Assembly: GCF_020166105.1 (NCBI RefSeq)
Contig: NZ_JAIUJY010000001.1
Location: 248,001-312,000, forward strand
Direction: 5' to 3'
From: Blastococcus sp. LR1
GTDB lineage: Bacteria; Actinomycetota; Actinomycetes; Mycobacteriales; Geodermatophilaceae
Length of the DNA: 64,000 nucleotides
Shown: positions 1-10,277 of the stretch, piece by piece
Layout of the letters: every line of letters starts with the position of its first letter
Position numbering within the stretch: position 1 is the first letter of the stretch
The notes under the pieces: generated by a model
The model's database searches: none
Seen by the model: the letters and a program-made list of their open reading frames with translations, nothing else
Told to the model about the DNA's origin: nothing
Made by a program: the position numbers and the translations under genes

Positions 1-378
1 CACCTGGACGAACACCTCGACGGGGCGCCCCAGGTCCTGGCCGGCTCGATCGAGGATCGCGGCCAGCGCCGGGCGGTCCACCGAGTGGACGACCGCCCCG
101 GTGCGGGCCACCGCCGCCGCCTTGTTGCGCTGCAGCTGGCCGACGAAGTGCCAGCGCAGGTCGACGTCGTCGAGCACGCCCGCCTTGCCCAGCAGCTCCT
201 GGACCCGGTTCTCGCCGAAGTCGTGCTGTCCGGCGGCGACGAGCGCGCGGACGTCGTCGGCGGGCCAGGTCTTGCTCACTGCGAGCAGGGCGACGTCGGC
301 CGGATCGCGTCCGGCCGCCCGCGCGGCGGCGTCGATCCGGGCGCGGACGGCCCGCAGGTTCTCCTCGAGGCGGGACAT
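1..378 (-). CDS. yggS: YggS/PLPBP-family pyridoxal phosphate homeostasis protein (3' part missing)
   Basis: The first 126 codons are present and the rest runs off the left edge. This family binds PLP on a single TIM-barrel domain and buffers the cofactor; it has no firmly assigned catalytic reaction. The PLP lysine is K36 in the motif AVSKTWP, followed by FGENRVQE and HFVGQLQRNK, all diagnostic of the family. The ATG at 378 gives the usual N-terminus. It lies downstream of pgeF in the same direction with a 73-bp gap, as in M. tuberculosis Rv2148c-Rv2149c. sepF is expected next, outside the window. Confidence 0.95.
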   Translation of the reverse strand, partial: MSRLEENLRAVRARIDAAARAAGRDPADVALLAVSKTWPADDVRALVAAGQHDFGENRVQELLGKAGVLDDVDLRWHFVGQLQRNKAAAVARTGAVVHSVDRPALAAILDRAGQDLGRPVEVFVQV

Positions 379-451
379 GACGCCATCCTCCCGCGGCCAC
401 GCTTCAGGGGCCCGCGCCGAGCTCGCGAGGCGTGGGGGGGAGGCGTGGACC

Positions 452-1183
452 TTATGCCAGCCAGACGAGCCCGGCCTGGCGGCCGGTGACGCCCTCCCGG
501 CGGTGCGAGTAGAGGGTGGGGTCCTCCACCGTGCAGCGCGGGTCCTGGACGACCTCGGGGATGCCGGCCTTCCGGAGGATCTCGGCCACGCCCGCGCGCA
601 GGTCCAGGCCGGGGGTCCCGGTGCGGGTGCGCACCGCGGCGGCGGGCGCCACGGCGGCCACCTCGGCCTGCATCGCCTCGGGCACCTCGTAGCACTCGCC
701 GCACACGGCGGGACCCAGGAGCGCGGTCACGTGGCGGGCGCGGGCACCCAGGCTGGCCATCGCCGAGAGCGTGGCCGGGACGACGCCCTTGCGCACGCCC
801 TCGCGTCCGGCGTGCACCGCGGCGACGACACCGGTCTCGTGGTCGGCGAGCAGCACCGGCACGCAGTCGGCCGCCAGCACGCCGAGCACCAGGCCCGGAG
901 TCTTCGTGACCAGGGCGTCGGTGTCGGGCAGCGGACCGTCCTGGGGTCCGTCGACGATCGCGACGCCGGTGCCGTGCACCTGGGACATCCAGACCAGCCG
1001 GTCCTCCCCCACACCCAGCTCCCGGGCCACGCGGGCCCGGTTGGCGGCGACGTCGGCCGGCTCGTCGCCGACGTGGTCACCCAGGTTGAAGGAGTCGTAC
1101 GGGGAACGAGAACGGCCGCCCCGCCGGTCGGTGACGACCCTGCGGGGTCGCACCGCCGACGGAGCGGCCGGGTTGATGCTCAT
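452..1183 (-). CDS. pgeF: YfiH-family polyphenol oxidase / purine nucleoside phosphorylase
   Basis: Multicopper-oxidase-like (Cu-oxidase_4) protein of 243 aa, the normal family length. The metal triad is H70 (SQVHG), C107 (ADCVPVLLAD) and H124 (VHAGREG). NLGDHVGD at 33-40 and GPAVCGECYEV also match the family. Members were named laccase-like, then shown to act as purine nucleoside phosphorylases/adenosine deaminases and, in E. coli, to edit wrongly built peptidoglycan precursors, which suits its place after ftsZ. The start is ATG 1183. It follows ftsZ by 25 bp and is probably in the same transcript. Confidence 0.93.
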   Translation of the reverse strand: MSINPAAPSAVRPRRVVTDRRGGRSRSPYDSFNLGDHVGDEPADVAANRARVARELGVGEDRLVWMSQVHGTGVAIVDGPQDGPLPDTDALVTKTPGLVLGVLAADCVPVLLADHETGVVAAVHAGREGVRKGVVPATLSAMASLGARARHVTALLGPAVCGECYEVPEAMQAEVAAVAPAAAVRTRTGTPGLDLRAGVAEILRKAGIPEVVQDPRCTVEDPTLYSHRREGVTGRQAGLVWLA

Positions 1184-1208
1184 TGCTCGCAGACCTTACG
1201 GCCCGCGA

Positions 1209-2513
1209 TCAGCCCTTGAGGAACTCCGGGATGTCCAGCTCTTCCTCGAAGTCCTCGTTCGACAGCGGCCGGCGCCCGTTGGCGTTGGCGCCCTGGATCG
1301 GCGGCAGCGGCGGAACCGTGATGCCACCGCCCTGGGCCGGACGCTGCGGGGTCGCCGACCCGCCCGACGGCTGCGGCGCGAGCCGCTCCCCCGTCACCGG
1401 CGCCGGCGGCTGGGCCGCCTGCGGTGCGGCGGCCGGGACCGGCGGCGGCGTCGTGGCCACCGGCGGAGCGGCGACCGAGCGGCGGTGCGTGGCGAACGGC
1501 GAGGCCGATCCCGCCGACGTGCCGCCGGTCGCCATCGTGGAGGTGGCACCGTCCTTGCGCGTGGGACGCCCGCCGTCGAAGCCGGCGGCGATGACCGTCA
1601 CCCGCACCTCGTCACCCAGGGCGTCGTCGATGACGGCACCGAAGATGATGTTGGCGTCCGGGTGAGCCGCGTCGGAGACCAGCGAGGCTGCCTCGTTGAT
1701 CTCGAACAGCCCCAGGTCCGAGCCACCGGAGATCGACAGCAGGACGCCGTGGGCGCCCTCCATCGAGGCCTCCAGCAGCGGCGAGGCGATCGCCTGCTCG
1801 GCGGCCAGGAGCGCACGGTTGTCACCGCGCGCGCTGCCGATGCCCATCAGGGCGGAGCCGGCTCCGGACATGACCGACTTGACGTCGGCGAAGTCCAGGT
1901 TGATCAGACCCGGCGTGGTGATCAGGTCGGTGATGCCCTGGACGCCGGACAGCAGCACCTGGTCGGCGGTGCGGAAGGCGTCCATGACGCTGACGTTCCG
2001 GTCGCCCAGCTGCAGCAGCCGGTCGTTCGGGATCACGATCAGCGTGTCGCACTCGTTGCGCAGCTCGTCGATGCCCGACTCGGCCTGCACCGCGCGCCGC
2101 TTGCCCTCGAAGGCGAACGGACGGGTGACCACACCGATGGTCAGCGCACCGAGCTTGCGTGCGATCGACGCGACGACGGGGGCGCCACCGGTTCCGGTGC
2201 CACCACCCTCGCCCGCGGTCACGAAGACCATGTCGGCCCCCTTGAGGACCTCCTCGATCTCCTCGCGGTGGTCCTCGGCGGCCTGGCGGCCCACGTCGGG
2301 CTGCGCGCCCGCTCCGAGGCCACGGGTCAGCTCGCGGCCGACGTCGAGCTTCACGTCGGCGTCGCTCATGAGCAGCGCCTGGGCATCGGTGTTGATCGCG
2401 ATGAACTCGACCCCCTTGAGGCCGACTTCGATCATGCGGTTGACCGCGTTCACCCCGCCGCCGCCGATGCCGACGACCTTGATGACCGCTAGATAGTTGT
2501 GCGGAGGTGTCAT
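1209..2513 (-). CDS. ftsZ: Cell division GTPase FtsZ
   Basis: Tubulin-like GTPase that polymerises into the Z ring at midcell. It is 434 aa. The N-terminal GTP-binding domain shows [10 protein letters not shown] (15-24) and the G-box GGGTGTGG (103-110; actinobacteria commonly have this extra Gly). The T7-loop region [11 protein letters not shown] that completes the GTPase site of the next subunit is present. A Pro/Ala-rich linker of about 105 residues leads to the conserved C-terminal peptide DIPEFLKG, which binds partners such as FtsW/SepF. The ATG at 2513 has a GGGGAG Shine-Dalgarno about 8 bases upstream. It is separated from ftsQ by 380 bp, so it probably has its own promoter. Confidence 0.98.
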   Translation of the reverse strand: MTPPHNYLAVIKVVGIGGGGVNAVNRMIEVGLKGVEFIAINTDAQALLMSDADVKLDVGRELTRGLGAGAQPDVGRQAAEDHREEIEEVLKGADMVFVTAGEGGGTGTGGAPVVASIARKLGALTIGVVTRPFAFEGKRRAVQAESGIDELRNECDTLIVIPNDRLLQLGDRNVSVMDAFRTADQVLLSGVQGITDLITTPGLINLDFADVKSVMSGAGSALMGIGSARGDNRALLAAEQAIASPLLEASMEGAHGVLLSISGGSDLGLFEINEAASLVSDAAHPDANIIFGAVIDDALGDEVRVTVIAAGFDGGRPTRKDGATSTMATGGTSAGSASPFATHRRSVAAPPVATTPPPVPAAAPQAAQPPAPVTGERLAPQPSGGSATPQRPAQGGGITVPPLPPIQGANANGRRPLSNEDFEEELDIPEFLKG

Positions 2514-2562
2514 GCGGCGCTCCCCAACTGGACCCTCATCCTCAAGTTCAGCCTTACAGTTA

Positions 2563-2568
2563 TGTCAA
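2563..2568 (-). promoter_or_regulatory. Candidate -35 hexamer for ftsZ
   Basis: A perfect TTGACA on the minus strand lies about 50 bases upstream of the ftsZ ATG, in the only AT-rich part of the gap. No good TANNNT sits at 16-18 bp, so this is a hint rather than a defined promoter. Confidence 0.3.
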
Positions 2569-2833
2569 CTCGTTGACGTGGAGAAAGCTAGGTGGGGTCA
2601 CGGAGGGGTCACAAGCACCCCGTCCGGCTCGGCGTGTCGGTGTGCACGGATCGCACCAGACCCTCACGACCCAATGGTCACATTCGCATCACGAGGCGTG
2701 ACGACGCGCGCCGGAAGCGTCTCATGCCGGGGTTCAGGAAACGGCCGGCGCACGAGACGGAAAACATCCGCGACCGGATCGCGTGTCGGGCGTGTCGCGG
2801 TGGCGGGCGTGTCGGCGGACGCCCTGGTCAGAA

Positions 2834-2893
2834 CCCCTGCGGAGGCGTCCGGCAACGCTGCGCCACCGCGCCGGCAGAGGCGCGTCGCAGGGG
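2834..2893 (-). terminator. Inverted repeat after ftsQ
   Basis: Perfect 8-bp arms CGCAGGGG / CCCCTGCG are separated by 44 bases and begin directly next to the ftsQ stop codon. The loop is long and no U tract follows, so this may be a weak terminator, an mRNA 3'-end structure, or nothing functional. Confidence 0.25.
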
Positions 2894-3691
2894 CTAACGG
2901 AGGACGACTGCGTCGGGCGCGCTGACGTCGATGAGCTCGGCCGGCTCCAGCTCGCCGTCGCCGATCCGCTCGAGCAGCCCCGCGACGACCCGGCTCTTGG
3001 TTCCCGACTCCTCCGCGCTCCCCCACCGGACGACGGTTCCGTCCCGCATCGTCAGCTCGATGGCCTCCGGATCGCGGACCGCCACCTGCTCGACGTCGTC
3101 GCGCAGCCTGCCGGGGAGCGCCCGGATGGCCGCGATGCCCGCCTGCGTGGCGGGGTCGGCGGACCCGGGCTCGTCCACGTCGAGCCGGACGACCTCCCGC
3201 GGCGGATCCCCGGTGACGGTGTCGAAGAGGACGCCGTCGGCGTCCACCAGCGAGCGGCGACCGGCCGTGCCCACGACCGCCACCGGGATGCGTTCGGCCA
3301 CCGTGATCACGATCCGGTCCGGCCAGCCACGGGCCGCCTGTGCGGAACGGATCCCGGGCAGCTTCGCGACCCGGTCCTCGATGGCACCGACGTCCACCCG
3401 GAGCAGCGGAACCCCGTCCGGCACGCGCGCCACCTCGCGGACCTCCTCGGCGGTGAGCGCGCTGAGCCCGTCGACCTGGACGTCGCGCACGGCCAGCACC
3501 GGCCCGAGCCAGAGCAGCCAGCCGACCACCGCCAGGACGGTCAGCAGCGCGGCCGCCTGCAGCGTGCGGCGCCGGCGTGGCGCCAGCGGCCGCCGTCGAC
3601 CCGACGCCGGCGCGGCGCTGGAGCCGCGGCGCTCGGCCGGCCGACGGCCGCCGCTGGTGCGGTCCCGGGTGGTGCGACCGGTCCGGTTCAC
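2894..3691 (-). CDS. ftsQ: Cell division protein FtsQ
   Basis: Bitopic membrane protein of the divisome, 265 aa. A basic, disordered cytoplasmic N-terminus (about 1-43) precedes one transmembrane helix (about 45-67). The periplasmic POTRA domain (about 68-140; VRDVQVDGLSALTAEEV) recruits FtsL/FtsI, and the beta domain follows. The start is GTG 3691, which overlaps the murC stop by 4 bases (GTGA) and implies translational coupling. The gene ends at an inverted repeat before the ftsZ promoter region. Confidence 0.95.
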   Translation of the reverse strand: MNRTGRTTRDRTSGGRRPAERRGSSAAPASGRRRPLAPRRRRTLQAAALLTVLAVVGWLLWLGPVLAVRDVQVDGLSALTAEEVREVARVPDGVPLLRVDVGAIEDRVAKLPGIRSAQAARGWPDRIVITVAERIPVAVVGTAGRRSLVDADGVLFDTVTGDPPREVVRLDVDEPGSADPATQAGIAAIRALPGRLRDDVEQVAVRDPEAIELTMRDGTVVRWGSAEESGTKSRVVAGLLERIGDGELEPAELIDVSAPDAVVLR

Positions 3692-5148
3692 AGTCCGGCG
3701 TCCGGCGCGGCGTCCTTCCCGGCAGCACCCGCGGCGGCGCGCAGGGCGTCGAGCACCTCCGGCCCGACCATCGACACGTCCCCGGCGCCCATCGTCATGA
3801 CAAGGTCACCGGAGCGCGCCCGGGCGGCGAGCGCCGGGCCGGCAGCCGACCACGACGGCTCGAACACGACCCGGTCGGCCGGCAGCGGCACCGCGTCGGC
3901 GACCATCGCGCCGGTCACGCCCGGCACGGGGTCCTCCCGGGCGCCGTAGATGTCCATCACCACGACCTCGTCGGCCAGCCCCAGGGCGGCGCCGAAGCCC
4001 TCGGCGAACTCCTGGGTCCGGCTGTAGAGGTGCGGCTGGAAGGCCACCACCAGGCGCCCCTCCCCCGCGACCGCTCGCGCCGCCTTCAGCTGGGCGGCGA
4101 CCTCGGTCGGGTGGTGGGCGTAGTCGTCGTACACGCGGACGCCACCGGCGACGCCCTTGAGCTCGAACCGCCGGTGCACGCCGCCGAAGCGGCCCAGCCC
4201 CTCGACGAGGGCGTCGGCCGGGAGCCCGAGCTCCAGCCCGGTGAGCAGCGCGGCGGCGCTGTTGCGCGCCATGTGCTCCCCCGGGACCTGGATGCGGACC
4301 CGGCCGAGCTCGGTCCCGTCGAGCACCGCGGTGTAGCTGGTGCCCTCGGCGGCGACCTCGAGGTCGGTCAGCCGGAGGTCGGCGTCCTCTGCGGTGCCGT
4401 AGGTCCGCACGCGGGCCGGCGTCGGAACCGTCCGCAGCCGCGCCGCGCCCGGGTCGTCGGCGCAGATCACCACGAAGCCGGCCGGGTCGACAGTCTGCAG
4501 GAAGCGGTCGAAGGCGGCCTCGACGGCGGCGAGGTCGCCGTAGTTGTCCAGGTGGTCGGCCTCGACGTTGGTGACGATGGCGCAGAACGGCGCGAGCAGC
4601 AGGAACGAGCGGTCGCTCTCGTCGGCCTCGGCGACGAAGACGTCGCCCTCACCGGCGTGCGCGTTGCTGCCCGACTCGTTCAGCGTGCCGCCGATGGCGA
4701 AGGACGGGTCGACCCCGCACGCCTGGACGGCCACGGTGAGCATCGAGGTGGTCGAGGTCTTGCCGTGGGTCCCGGCGACGGCGATGCTCCGCCGCCCGGC
4801 CATCACCGCGGCCAGGGCCACCGCCCGGGGCAGCACCCTCAAGCCCCGCTCGCGGGCGGCCACCAGCTCCGGGTTGTCGGCCCGGATCGCGGTCGAGACG
4901 ACGACGGTGTCGGCATCGCCGACGTGCTCGGCGGCGTGCCCCAGCTCGGTCCGCGCGCCCAGCGCCCGCAGCGCCAGCAGCGTGGGGCTGTCCCGGCGGT
5001 CGCTGCCCGACACCCGCACGCCGCGGGCGAGCAGGATGCGGGCGATCCCGCTCATCCCTGCGCCGCCGATGCCGATGAAGTGCACCGCGCCCAGCTCGGG
5101 GAGGGACGGCACCGGCCCCGTCCAGTTCGCGACGTCAGCTGCGCTCAT
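3688..5148 (-). CDS. murC: UDP-N-acetylmuramate--L-alanine ligase
   Basis: Cytoplasmic ATP-dependent ligase that adds L-Ala to UDP-MurNAc, the first peptide step of peptidoglycan synthesis. It is 486 aa. The N-terminal Rossmann motif is [12 protein letters not shown] (23-34), the ATP P-loop is AGTHGKTST (125-133), and the substrate segment EADESDRSF and the C-terminal YAHHPTEV are present. The reading frame stays open further upstream, but the family N-terminus fits ATG 5148, which overlaps the murG stop by 4 bases. Its own stop overlaps ftsQ. Confidence 0.97.
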   Translation of the reverse strand: MSAADVANWTGPVPSLPELGAVHFIGIGGAGMSGIARILLARGVRVSGSDRRDSPTLLALRALGARTELGHAAEHVGDADTVVVSTAIRADNPELVAARERGLRVLPRAVALAAVMAGRRSIAVAGTHGKTSTTSMLTVAVQACGVDPSFAIGGTLNESGSNAHAGEGDVFVAEADESDRSFLLLAPFCAIVTNVEADHLDNYGDLAAVEAAFDRFLQTVDPAGFVVICADDPGAARLRTVPTPARVRTYGTAEDADLRLTDLEVAAEGTSYTAVLDGTELGRVRIQVPGEHMARNSAAALLTGLELGLPADALVEGLGRFGGVHRRFELKGVAGGVRVYDDYAHHPTEVAAQLKAARAVAGEGRLVVAFQPHLYSRTQEFAEGFGAALGLADEVVVMDIYGAREDPVPGVTGAMVADAVPLPADRVVFEPSWSAAGPALAARARSGDLVMTMGAGDVSMVGPEVLDALRAAAGAAGKDAAPDAGL

Positions 5149-6248
5149 CGGGTCGCCACCTCGCAGACGATGTCGGCCAGCCGGTCGTCGGCGTCGGGGA
5201 CGCCGGCCGCGGCGGCGTGCCGGGCCAGGCCGGCCAGGGCCTCGGGGTCGGAGAGCAGGGGCAGCAGCGTTCCGGTGATCCACTCGGGCGTGAGGTCGGC
5301 GTCCTCGACGAGGAGCCCGCCACCGGCCTCGATCACCGGCAGCGCGTTGCGGCGCTGCTCCCCGTTGCCGATGGGGAGCGGCACGAAGGCCGCGGGCAGC
5401 CCGACCGCCGACAGCTCGGCGACCGTCACCGCGCCGGAGCGGCAGAGCGCCAGGTCGGCAGCCGCGTAGGCGAGGTCCATCCGCTCCAGGTAGTCGACGA
5501 CGACGTAGGGCGCGCGGCCCGAGGGGCGCTCCGGAACCTGGACGCCGGTGTTCTTGGGGCCACGGGCGTGCAGCACCTGCACTCCGGCGTCGGTGAGCGC
5601 GTCGGCGGCGGCGACCGCGGCGAGGTTGAGCGTCCGGGCGCCCTGCGAACCGCCGAAGACCAGCAGGGTGGGCCGGTCGGCGTCCAGACCGAACGTCTGC
5701 CGGGCCTCCGCGCGCAGCGCCGCGCGGTCCAGCGTGGAGATGCTGCGCCGCAGGGGCATGCCGACGTGCTCGCCCCGGTGCAGCGGCGTGCCGGGAACGG
5801 TCAGCGCCACCCGGGCGGCGAGCCGGGCGCCGATGCGGTTGGCCAACCCGGGCAGCGCGTTCTGCTCGTGCACCACTATCGGTATCCCCGCCCGCCCCCG
5901 CTTGGCGCGGCGCGCGGCCAGGTAGGCCGGCAGCGCCACGTAGCCGCCGAAGCCCACGACGACGTCGGCCCCGACCTCGTCGAGGATCGCCCGGGTGTCG
6001 GCCACCGAGCGGCGCACCCGCCCCGGCACGCGGAACAGGTCGAGGGTGGGCTTGCGCGGCAGCGGCACCGGCGGGATGAGCCGCAGGTCGTATCCGCGGG
6101 CGGGCACCAGCCGGGTCTCCAGGCCGCGCGCGGTGCCCAGGCAGGTGATCCGCAGGTCGGGGCCGCCGCGCCGGCGCAGGGCGTCGGCGAGCGAGAGCAT
6201 CGGCTCGATGTGCCCGGCGGTCCCGCCGCCGGCCAGCACGACCGACAT
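5145..6248 (-). CDS. murG: UDP-GlcNAc--lipid I N-acetylglucosaminyltransferase
   Basis: GT28 glycosyltransferase that adds GlcNAc to lipid I, making lipid II on the inner face of the membrane; 367 aa. The N-terminal glycine loop [33 protein letters not shown] and the C-terminal donor-site motif [11 protein letters not shown] are all visible. I use ATG 6248. A GTG four codons upstream (6260) would instead overlap the ftsW stop as GTGA, as at most junctions of this cluster, so the true start is one of these two. Confidence 0.96.
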   Translation of the reverse strand: MSVVLAGGGTAGHIEPMLSLADALRRRGGPDLRITCLGTARGLETRLVPARGYDLRLIPPVPLPRKPTLDLFRVPGRVRRSVADTRAILDEVGADVVVGFGGYVALPAYLAARRAKRGRAGIPIVVHEQNALPGLANRIGARLAARVALTVPGTPLHRGEHVGMPLRRSISTLDRAALRAEARQTFGLDADRPTLLVFGGSQGARTLNLAAVAAADALTDAGVQVLHARGPKNTGVQVPERPSGRAPYVVVDYLERMDLAYAAADLALCRSGAVTVAELSAVGLPAAFVPLPIGNGEQRRNALPVIEAGGGLLVEDADLTPEWITGTLLPLLSDPEALAGLARHAAAAGVPDADDRLADIVCEVATR

Positions 6249-6256
6249 CGCCCCGG

Positions 6257-7759
6257 TCACCGGTTCCCGCCGGGGCGTCGGCGCGGCGCCGGGTCGCGAC
6301 GGGCGGGCGCGGGCGGGCGACCTGCCGCCCCGCGGGGGGATCCACCGGTCCGCGGGGCCTCCGTGCGGGGCGGCGTCCGCCGGGTCGACGTCCCCCGGGC
6401 GTGCACGAGCGTGCGCGCGCCGGCGACGACCGGCGACCCGGCTCCCGTCTCGTCGGGGAAGCGCCGCGGGGGCACCGGGTCGACCGCGTGCGCGGGCGCC
6501 GGCATGAGCAGGCGCGCCAGGCGGCTGCGCTCGGCGGTGCGCAGGTGCTCGACGGCGGCGGGCTCGGAGCAGGCGAACCTGGCCAGCAGGCCGACGATGA
6601 AGAGGGTGAGGATCAGCGACGTGCCACCCGCAGAGATCAGCGGCAGCGTCACACCGGTCACCGGAAGCATCCCCACCACGTAGCCCATGTTCATGGTCGC
6701 CTGGCCGATCAGCCACACGGTGATCGCGACGCTGGCCAGCTGGACGAACCGATCGGCGGAGCGGCGGGCGATCCGGAAGCCTGCGTAGGCGAGCACGCCG
6801 TACAGGGTGACGACCACCAGGCAGCCGAGGAAGCCCAGCTCCTCGCCGATGATCGCGAAGATGTAGTCGGACTCCGCCTCGGGGAGGATGTTCCACTTCA
6901 TGGCGCTGTTGCCCAGCCCCACGCCCCAGAACCCGCCGTTGGCCAGCGCGTAGAAGCCGCGGATGGCCTGGAAGCCGGTGTTGGTGGGGTCGGCGAACGG
7001 ATCCATGAACGCGGTGATGCGCTCCATCCGGTACGGGGCGATCAGCACCGCGATCACGGTGAGGGTGGCCGCGGCGGCGGCGAAGACGCCGAACCAGCGC
7101 ATCGGCAGCCCGCCGGCCCAGAGCAGGCCGACCAGCACCAGGCCCAGGCTCACCACGCCGCCGAAGTCGGGCTCGGCGATCAGCAGCAGCGAGAGGACGC
7201 CGAACACGGGCAGGACGGGGACCAGCAGCGCCCGCGTGGTCATGTAGCGCTCGCGCAGCGCCAGCATGTGCGCGCCCCACAGGGCGAACACGAGCTTGCC
7301 CATCTCCGAGGGCTGGAAGTCGGTGAACCCGAGCGGGATCCACTGGCGGGCGCCGTTGCGCTGGATCCCGATACCGGGGATCAGCACCAGCAGCAGGAGG
7401 GCGAAGACGACGACCAGGGCCTTCGGTGCGTGGCGGCGGATCAGGCCGACCGGCAGCCGCATGCCGACCACCATCGCCCCGACCCCGACGCAGGCCAGGA
7501 CCAGCTGCTTCACCCCGGGCGCCCAGGCCGGCTGGTCGTCCAGCGCGGCCTCGATCGCCGAGGCGGAGAAGACCATGACCAGGCCGATGAGCAGCAGCAG
7601 ACCGGCCGAGCCGAGCACGAGGTGGGCGCTGGTCATGGGGCCGTCGAGCCAGGCGGGCCCGGTCCAGCGGTGCGTCGGCCGGGTCACCCGGGTGCCCCGG
7701 CCGCCGGTGCGGTCGCGGTCGGTCCGCGCCGCCCGTGGCCGGGTCTCGGTGCTGGTCAT
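6257..7759 (-). CDS. ftsW: Peptidoglycan polymerase FtsW (SEDS family)
   Basis: Polytopic SEDS glycosyltransferase that polymerises lipid II together with FtsI at the septum; 500 aa. About ten transmembrane helices span residues 45-405. Signature segments are [40 protein letters not shown] and the actinobacterial form [10 protein letters not shown] near residue 365. The C-terminal tail of about 95 residues is rich in Pro/Arg and is the likely cytoplasmic FtsZ-binding end. ATG 7759 overlaps the murD stop (ATGA). Confidence 0.97.
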   Translation of the reverse strand: MTSTETRPRAARTDRDRTGGRGTRVTRPTHRWTGPAWLDGPMTSAHLVLGSAGLLLLIGLVMVFSASAIEAALDDQPAWAPGVKQLVLACVGVGAMVVGMRLPVGLIRRHAPKALVVVFALLLLVLIPGIGIQRNGARQWIPLGFTDFQPSEMGKLVFALWGAHMLALRERYMTTRALLVPVLPVFGVLSLLLIAEPDFGGVVSLGLVLVGLLWAGGLPMRWFGVFAAAAATLTVIAVLIAPYRMERITAFMDPFADPTNTGFQAIRGFYALANGGFWGVGLGNSAMKWNILPEAESDYIFAIIGEELGFLGCLVVVTLYGVLAYAGFRIARRSADRFVQLASVAITVWLIGQATMNMGYVVGMLPVTGVTLPLISAGGTSLILTLFIVGLLARFACSEPAAVEHLRTAERSRLARLLMPAPAHAVDPVPPRRFPDETGAGSPVVAGARTLVHARGTSTRRTPPRTEAPRTGGSPRGAAGRPPAPARRDPAPRRRPGGNR

Positions 7760-9204
7760 CGCGCTCCCCCGGTCGGCCCGTCAGCGAGGGCGCGCACCGC
7801 GTCAGCGAACGCCTTGCCGCGGTGACCGTAGTCGCGGAAGACGTCCATGGAGGCTGCGGCGGGCGCCAGCAGGACGGTGTCACCGGGGCGGGCCAGCTCC
7901 GCGGCTGCCGCGACGACGCGCGCCATCGTGACCGCGGGGTCGGGCCGGTCCGCCTGCATCCGGTCATCGTTGCCGCTGGCCACCTCGACGACCGGCACCG
8001 ACGGCGCGTGTCGCACCAGGGAGCGGGCGATCTCGGCCCGGTCCCGGCCCAGCAGGACCACCCCGGCGAGGCGGGGCCCCACGGCCGCGACCAGCGGGTC
8101 GACGTCAGCGCCCTTGAGCAGGCCGCCGGCGATCCAGACCACCCGCGGATAGGCGGCCAGGGAGGCGCCCGCGGCGTGCGGGTTCGTGGCCTTGCTGTCG
8201 TCCACGTAGTCGACGCCGTCCACGGTGGCGACCAGGACGTTGCGGTGCTCGCCGCCCTGGAAGCCGGCGAGCCCGCGGGCCACGGCGTCGGCCGGCACGC
8301 CGACGGCGCGGGCCAGAGCGGCGGCGGCGAGGGCGTTGACGGTGTTGTGCGGGCCGGGCACCTGCAGCTCGGCGCGCTCCATCAGGACCTCGCCCGCCGG
8401 GTCGTCGGCGAACGCCCGGTCCACCAGCACACCGGCCCGAACGCCCAGCTGCCCGGGCGCGGGCTCGCCGAGGGTGACGGTGACCGGGCGGGCGTGGCCC
8501 TGCACCAGCCGCGCGGCGACGGCGTCGCCGCCGTCGGCGACGGCGACCGGCGAGCGCTCCAGGATGCGGGCCTTGGCGTCGCGGTAGGCGGCGAAGGAGC
8601 CGTGCCAGTCGGTGTGGTCGTCGGCGACGTTGAGGACGGCGGCGGCAGCGGGCGCCAGGGTCGCCGACCAGTGCAGCTGGAAGCTGGAGAGCTCGACGGC
8701 GATCGCGTCGTAGGTCGGGGTGCCGTCCTCGTCCCGGGCGGTGACGACCTCGACCAGCGGGCGGCCGACGTTGCCGGCCGCGACCGCGCGCCGTCCCGCC
8801 GCGAGCAGGATCGCCTCGAGCATCGTCACCGTCGTCGTCTTGCCGTTGGTGCCGGTGACCGCGAGCCAGGGCGCGGGCGTGCCGTCAGGCCCCGGGATGC
8901 GCAGCCGCCAGGCCAGCTCCGGCTCACCCACGACCTCGATCCCCCGGGCGGCGGCGTCGGCCAGCAGCGGGTTGTCCGGCCGCCAGCCCGGCGAGGTGAC
9001 GACCAGGTCGACGCCGGCCGGCGCGGAGTCCACCGCGCCGAGCCAGGTCGCGCCGGCGGAGGTGAGCTCCGCGACGGCCGGCACCTGGGCGGCGTCGGTG
9101 AGCAGGACGCGGACCCCCTGGTCGAGCAGCACGCGGGCGCTGGCCACCCCCGAGACGCCGAGACCGGCGACGAGGACGGTGCGGCCGGCGAGAGCCCCGC
9201 TCAC
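7756..9204 (-). CDS. murD: UDP-MurNAc-L-alanine--D-glutamate ligase
   Basis: Mur ligase adding D-Glu to UDP-MurNAc-L-Ala; 482 aa. It begins with the Rossmann-like [13 protein letters not shown], has the ATP P-loop [12 protein letters not shown], the central ELSSFQL and [11 protein letters not shown], and the C-terminal [11 protein letters not shown]. The start is GTG 9204, overlapping the mraY stop by 4 bases. The frame is open further upstream, but only as a shadow of mraY. The stop overlaps ftsW. Confidence 0.96.
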   Translation of the reverse strand: MSGALAGRTVLVAGLGVSGVASARVLLDQGVRVLLTDAAQVPAVAELTSAGATWLGAVDSAPAGVDLVVTSPGWRPDNPLLADAAARGIEVVGEPELAWRLRIPGPDGTPAPWLAVTGTNGKTTTVTMLEAILLAAGRRAVAAGNVGRPLVEVVTARDEDGTPTYDAIAVELSSFQLHWSATLAPAAAAVLNVADDHTDWHGSFAAYRDAKARILERSPVAVADGGDAVAARLVQGHARPVTVTLGEPAPGQLGVRAGVLVDRAFADDPAGEVLMERAELQVPGPHNTVNALAAAALARAVGVPADAVARGLAGFQGGEHRNVLVATVDGVDYVDDSKATNPHAAGASLAAYPRVVWIAGGLLKGADVDPLVAAVGPRLAGVVLLGRDRAEIARSLVRHAPSVPVVEVASGNDDRMQADRPDPAVTMARVVAAAAELARPGDTVLLAPAAASMDVFRDYGHRGKAFADAVRALADGPTGGAR

Positions 9205-10277
9205 AGGCCCACGAAGCTGAGCCAGTCGGCGTAGAACAGCCCCAGCCCGAAGGCGACGGCCATGCCGGTGACCAGCCAGAACCGGACGATGACGGTGCTC
9301 TCCGTCCAGCCGGCCAGCTCGAAGTGGTGGTGCAGCGGCGCCATGCGGAAGACCCGCCGGCGGGTGGCGCGGAAGAACGCCACCTGGATGATCACCGACA
9401 GCGTGACCGCCACGAAGAGGCCACCCGTCACGATCAGGAGCAGTTCGGTCCGCGTGACGATCGCCAGCCCGGCGATCAGGCCACCCAACGCCAGCGAGCC
9501 GGTGTCGCCCATGAAGATGCGGGCCGGACTCGTGTTCCACCACAGGAAGCCCAGACAGGCGCCCATGCCCGACGCCGCGATGAGCGTGATGTCGAGCGGG
9601 TCGCGCACCGTGTAGCAGCCCTCGATCAGCTCGTTCGCGCAGTCGTGGGTGAACTGCCAGAACGAGATGACGACGTAGGACGCGAGCACCATCGCCGAGG
9701 AGCCGGCGGCCAGCCCGTCCAGGCCGTCGGTCAGGTTCACCGCGTTGGAGAACCCGGCGATGAAGAGGTACGCCAGGATCACGAAGGCGATCGGGCCCAG
9801 GGTCAGCGGCGCGATGTCGCGGACGTAGGACACCACCGTCGACGCCGGCGTGACCCCGTTGTGCGGGAAGTTGATGGCCAGCACCGCGAACGTGACGCCG
9901 ATGACCAGCTGGCCGACCAGCTTGGCGGTCTTGTTCAGCCCCAGGCTGCGCCGGTGCCGGATCTTCAGGTAGTCGTCGAGGAACCCGACGGTGCCCATGC
10001 CGACCATGAGGAACAGCAGCAGCAGGCCGGTGGCGGTGAAGCCCCAGCCGGCCTGGCCGACGAAGACCAGGTGCGCGACGAGGTAGCCCAGCACGGTGGC
10101 CCCGACGATGACGGTGCCGCCCATCGTGGGCGTGCCCTTCTTCGACAGGTGGCTCTCGGGGCCGTCGTCGCGGATCTCCTGGCCCAGGCCCTGCCGGCGG
10201 AAGGCGCGGATGGCCAGCGGGGTGAGCAGGATGGAGATGATCAGGCCGACCGCGGCCGCGACCAGGATGCTCCTCAC
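9201..10277 (-). CDS. mraY: Phospho-MurNAc-pentapeptide transferase
   Basis: Integral membrane enzyme that transfers phospho-MurNAc-pentapeptide to undecaprenyl phosphate, giving lipid I; 358 aa and about ten transmembrane helices. Catalytic and diagnostic motifs are GFLDDYLKIR (about 110), NLTDGLDGLAAG, MGDTGSLALGG and PLHHHFELAG. The start is GTG 10277, overlapping the murF stop (GTGA). In M. tuberculosis this gene is called murX. Confidence 0.97.
   Translation of the reverse strand: MRSILVAAAVGLIISILLTPLAIRAFRRQGLGQEIRDDGPESHLSKKGTPTMGGTVIVGATVLGYLVAHLVFVGQAGWGFTATGLLLLFLMVGMGTVGFLDDYLKIRHRRSLGLNKTAKLVGQLVIGVTFAVLAINFPHNGVTPASTVVSYVRDIAPLTLGPIAFVILAYLFIAGFSNAVNLTDGLDGLAAGSSAMVLASYVVISFWQFTHDCANELIEGCYTVRDPLDITLIAASGMGACLGFLWWNTSPARIFMGDTGSLALGGLIAGLAIVTRTELLLIVTGGLFVAVTLSVIIQVAFFRATRRRVFRMAPLHHHFELAGWTESTVIVRFWLVTGMAVAFGLGLFYADWLSFVGL

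Larger units (their letters stand above)
2514..2893. other. ftsQ-ftsZ intergenic region (380 bp)
   Basis: There is no convincing gene here. Read on the minus strand, it starts with an inverted repeat right after the ftsQ stop (arms at 2886-2893 and 2834-2841). It ends with an AT-richer stretch that includes a TTGACA hexamer at 2568-2563, about 50 bases before the ftsZ start. A matching -10 is not obvious. In Streptomyces and other actinomycetes the ftsQ-ftsZ gap carries the main ftsZ promoters, so a regulatory role is likely. Confidence 0.6.

Noticed and set aside
2507-2925. Small plus-strand reading frames opposite the ftsQ-ftsZ gap
   Set aside because: No ribosome binding sites, no recognisable protein features, and composition typical of random open frames in GC-rich DNA.
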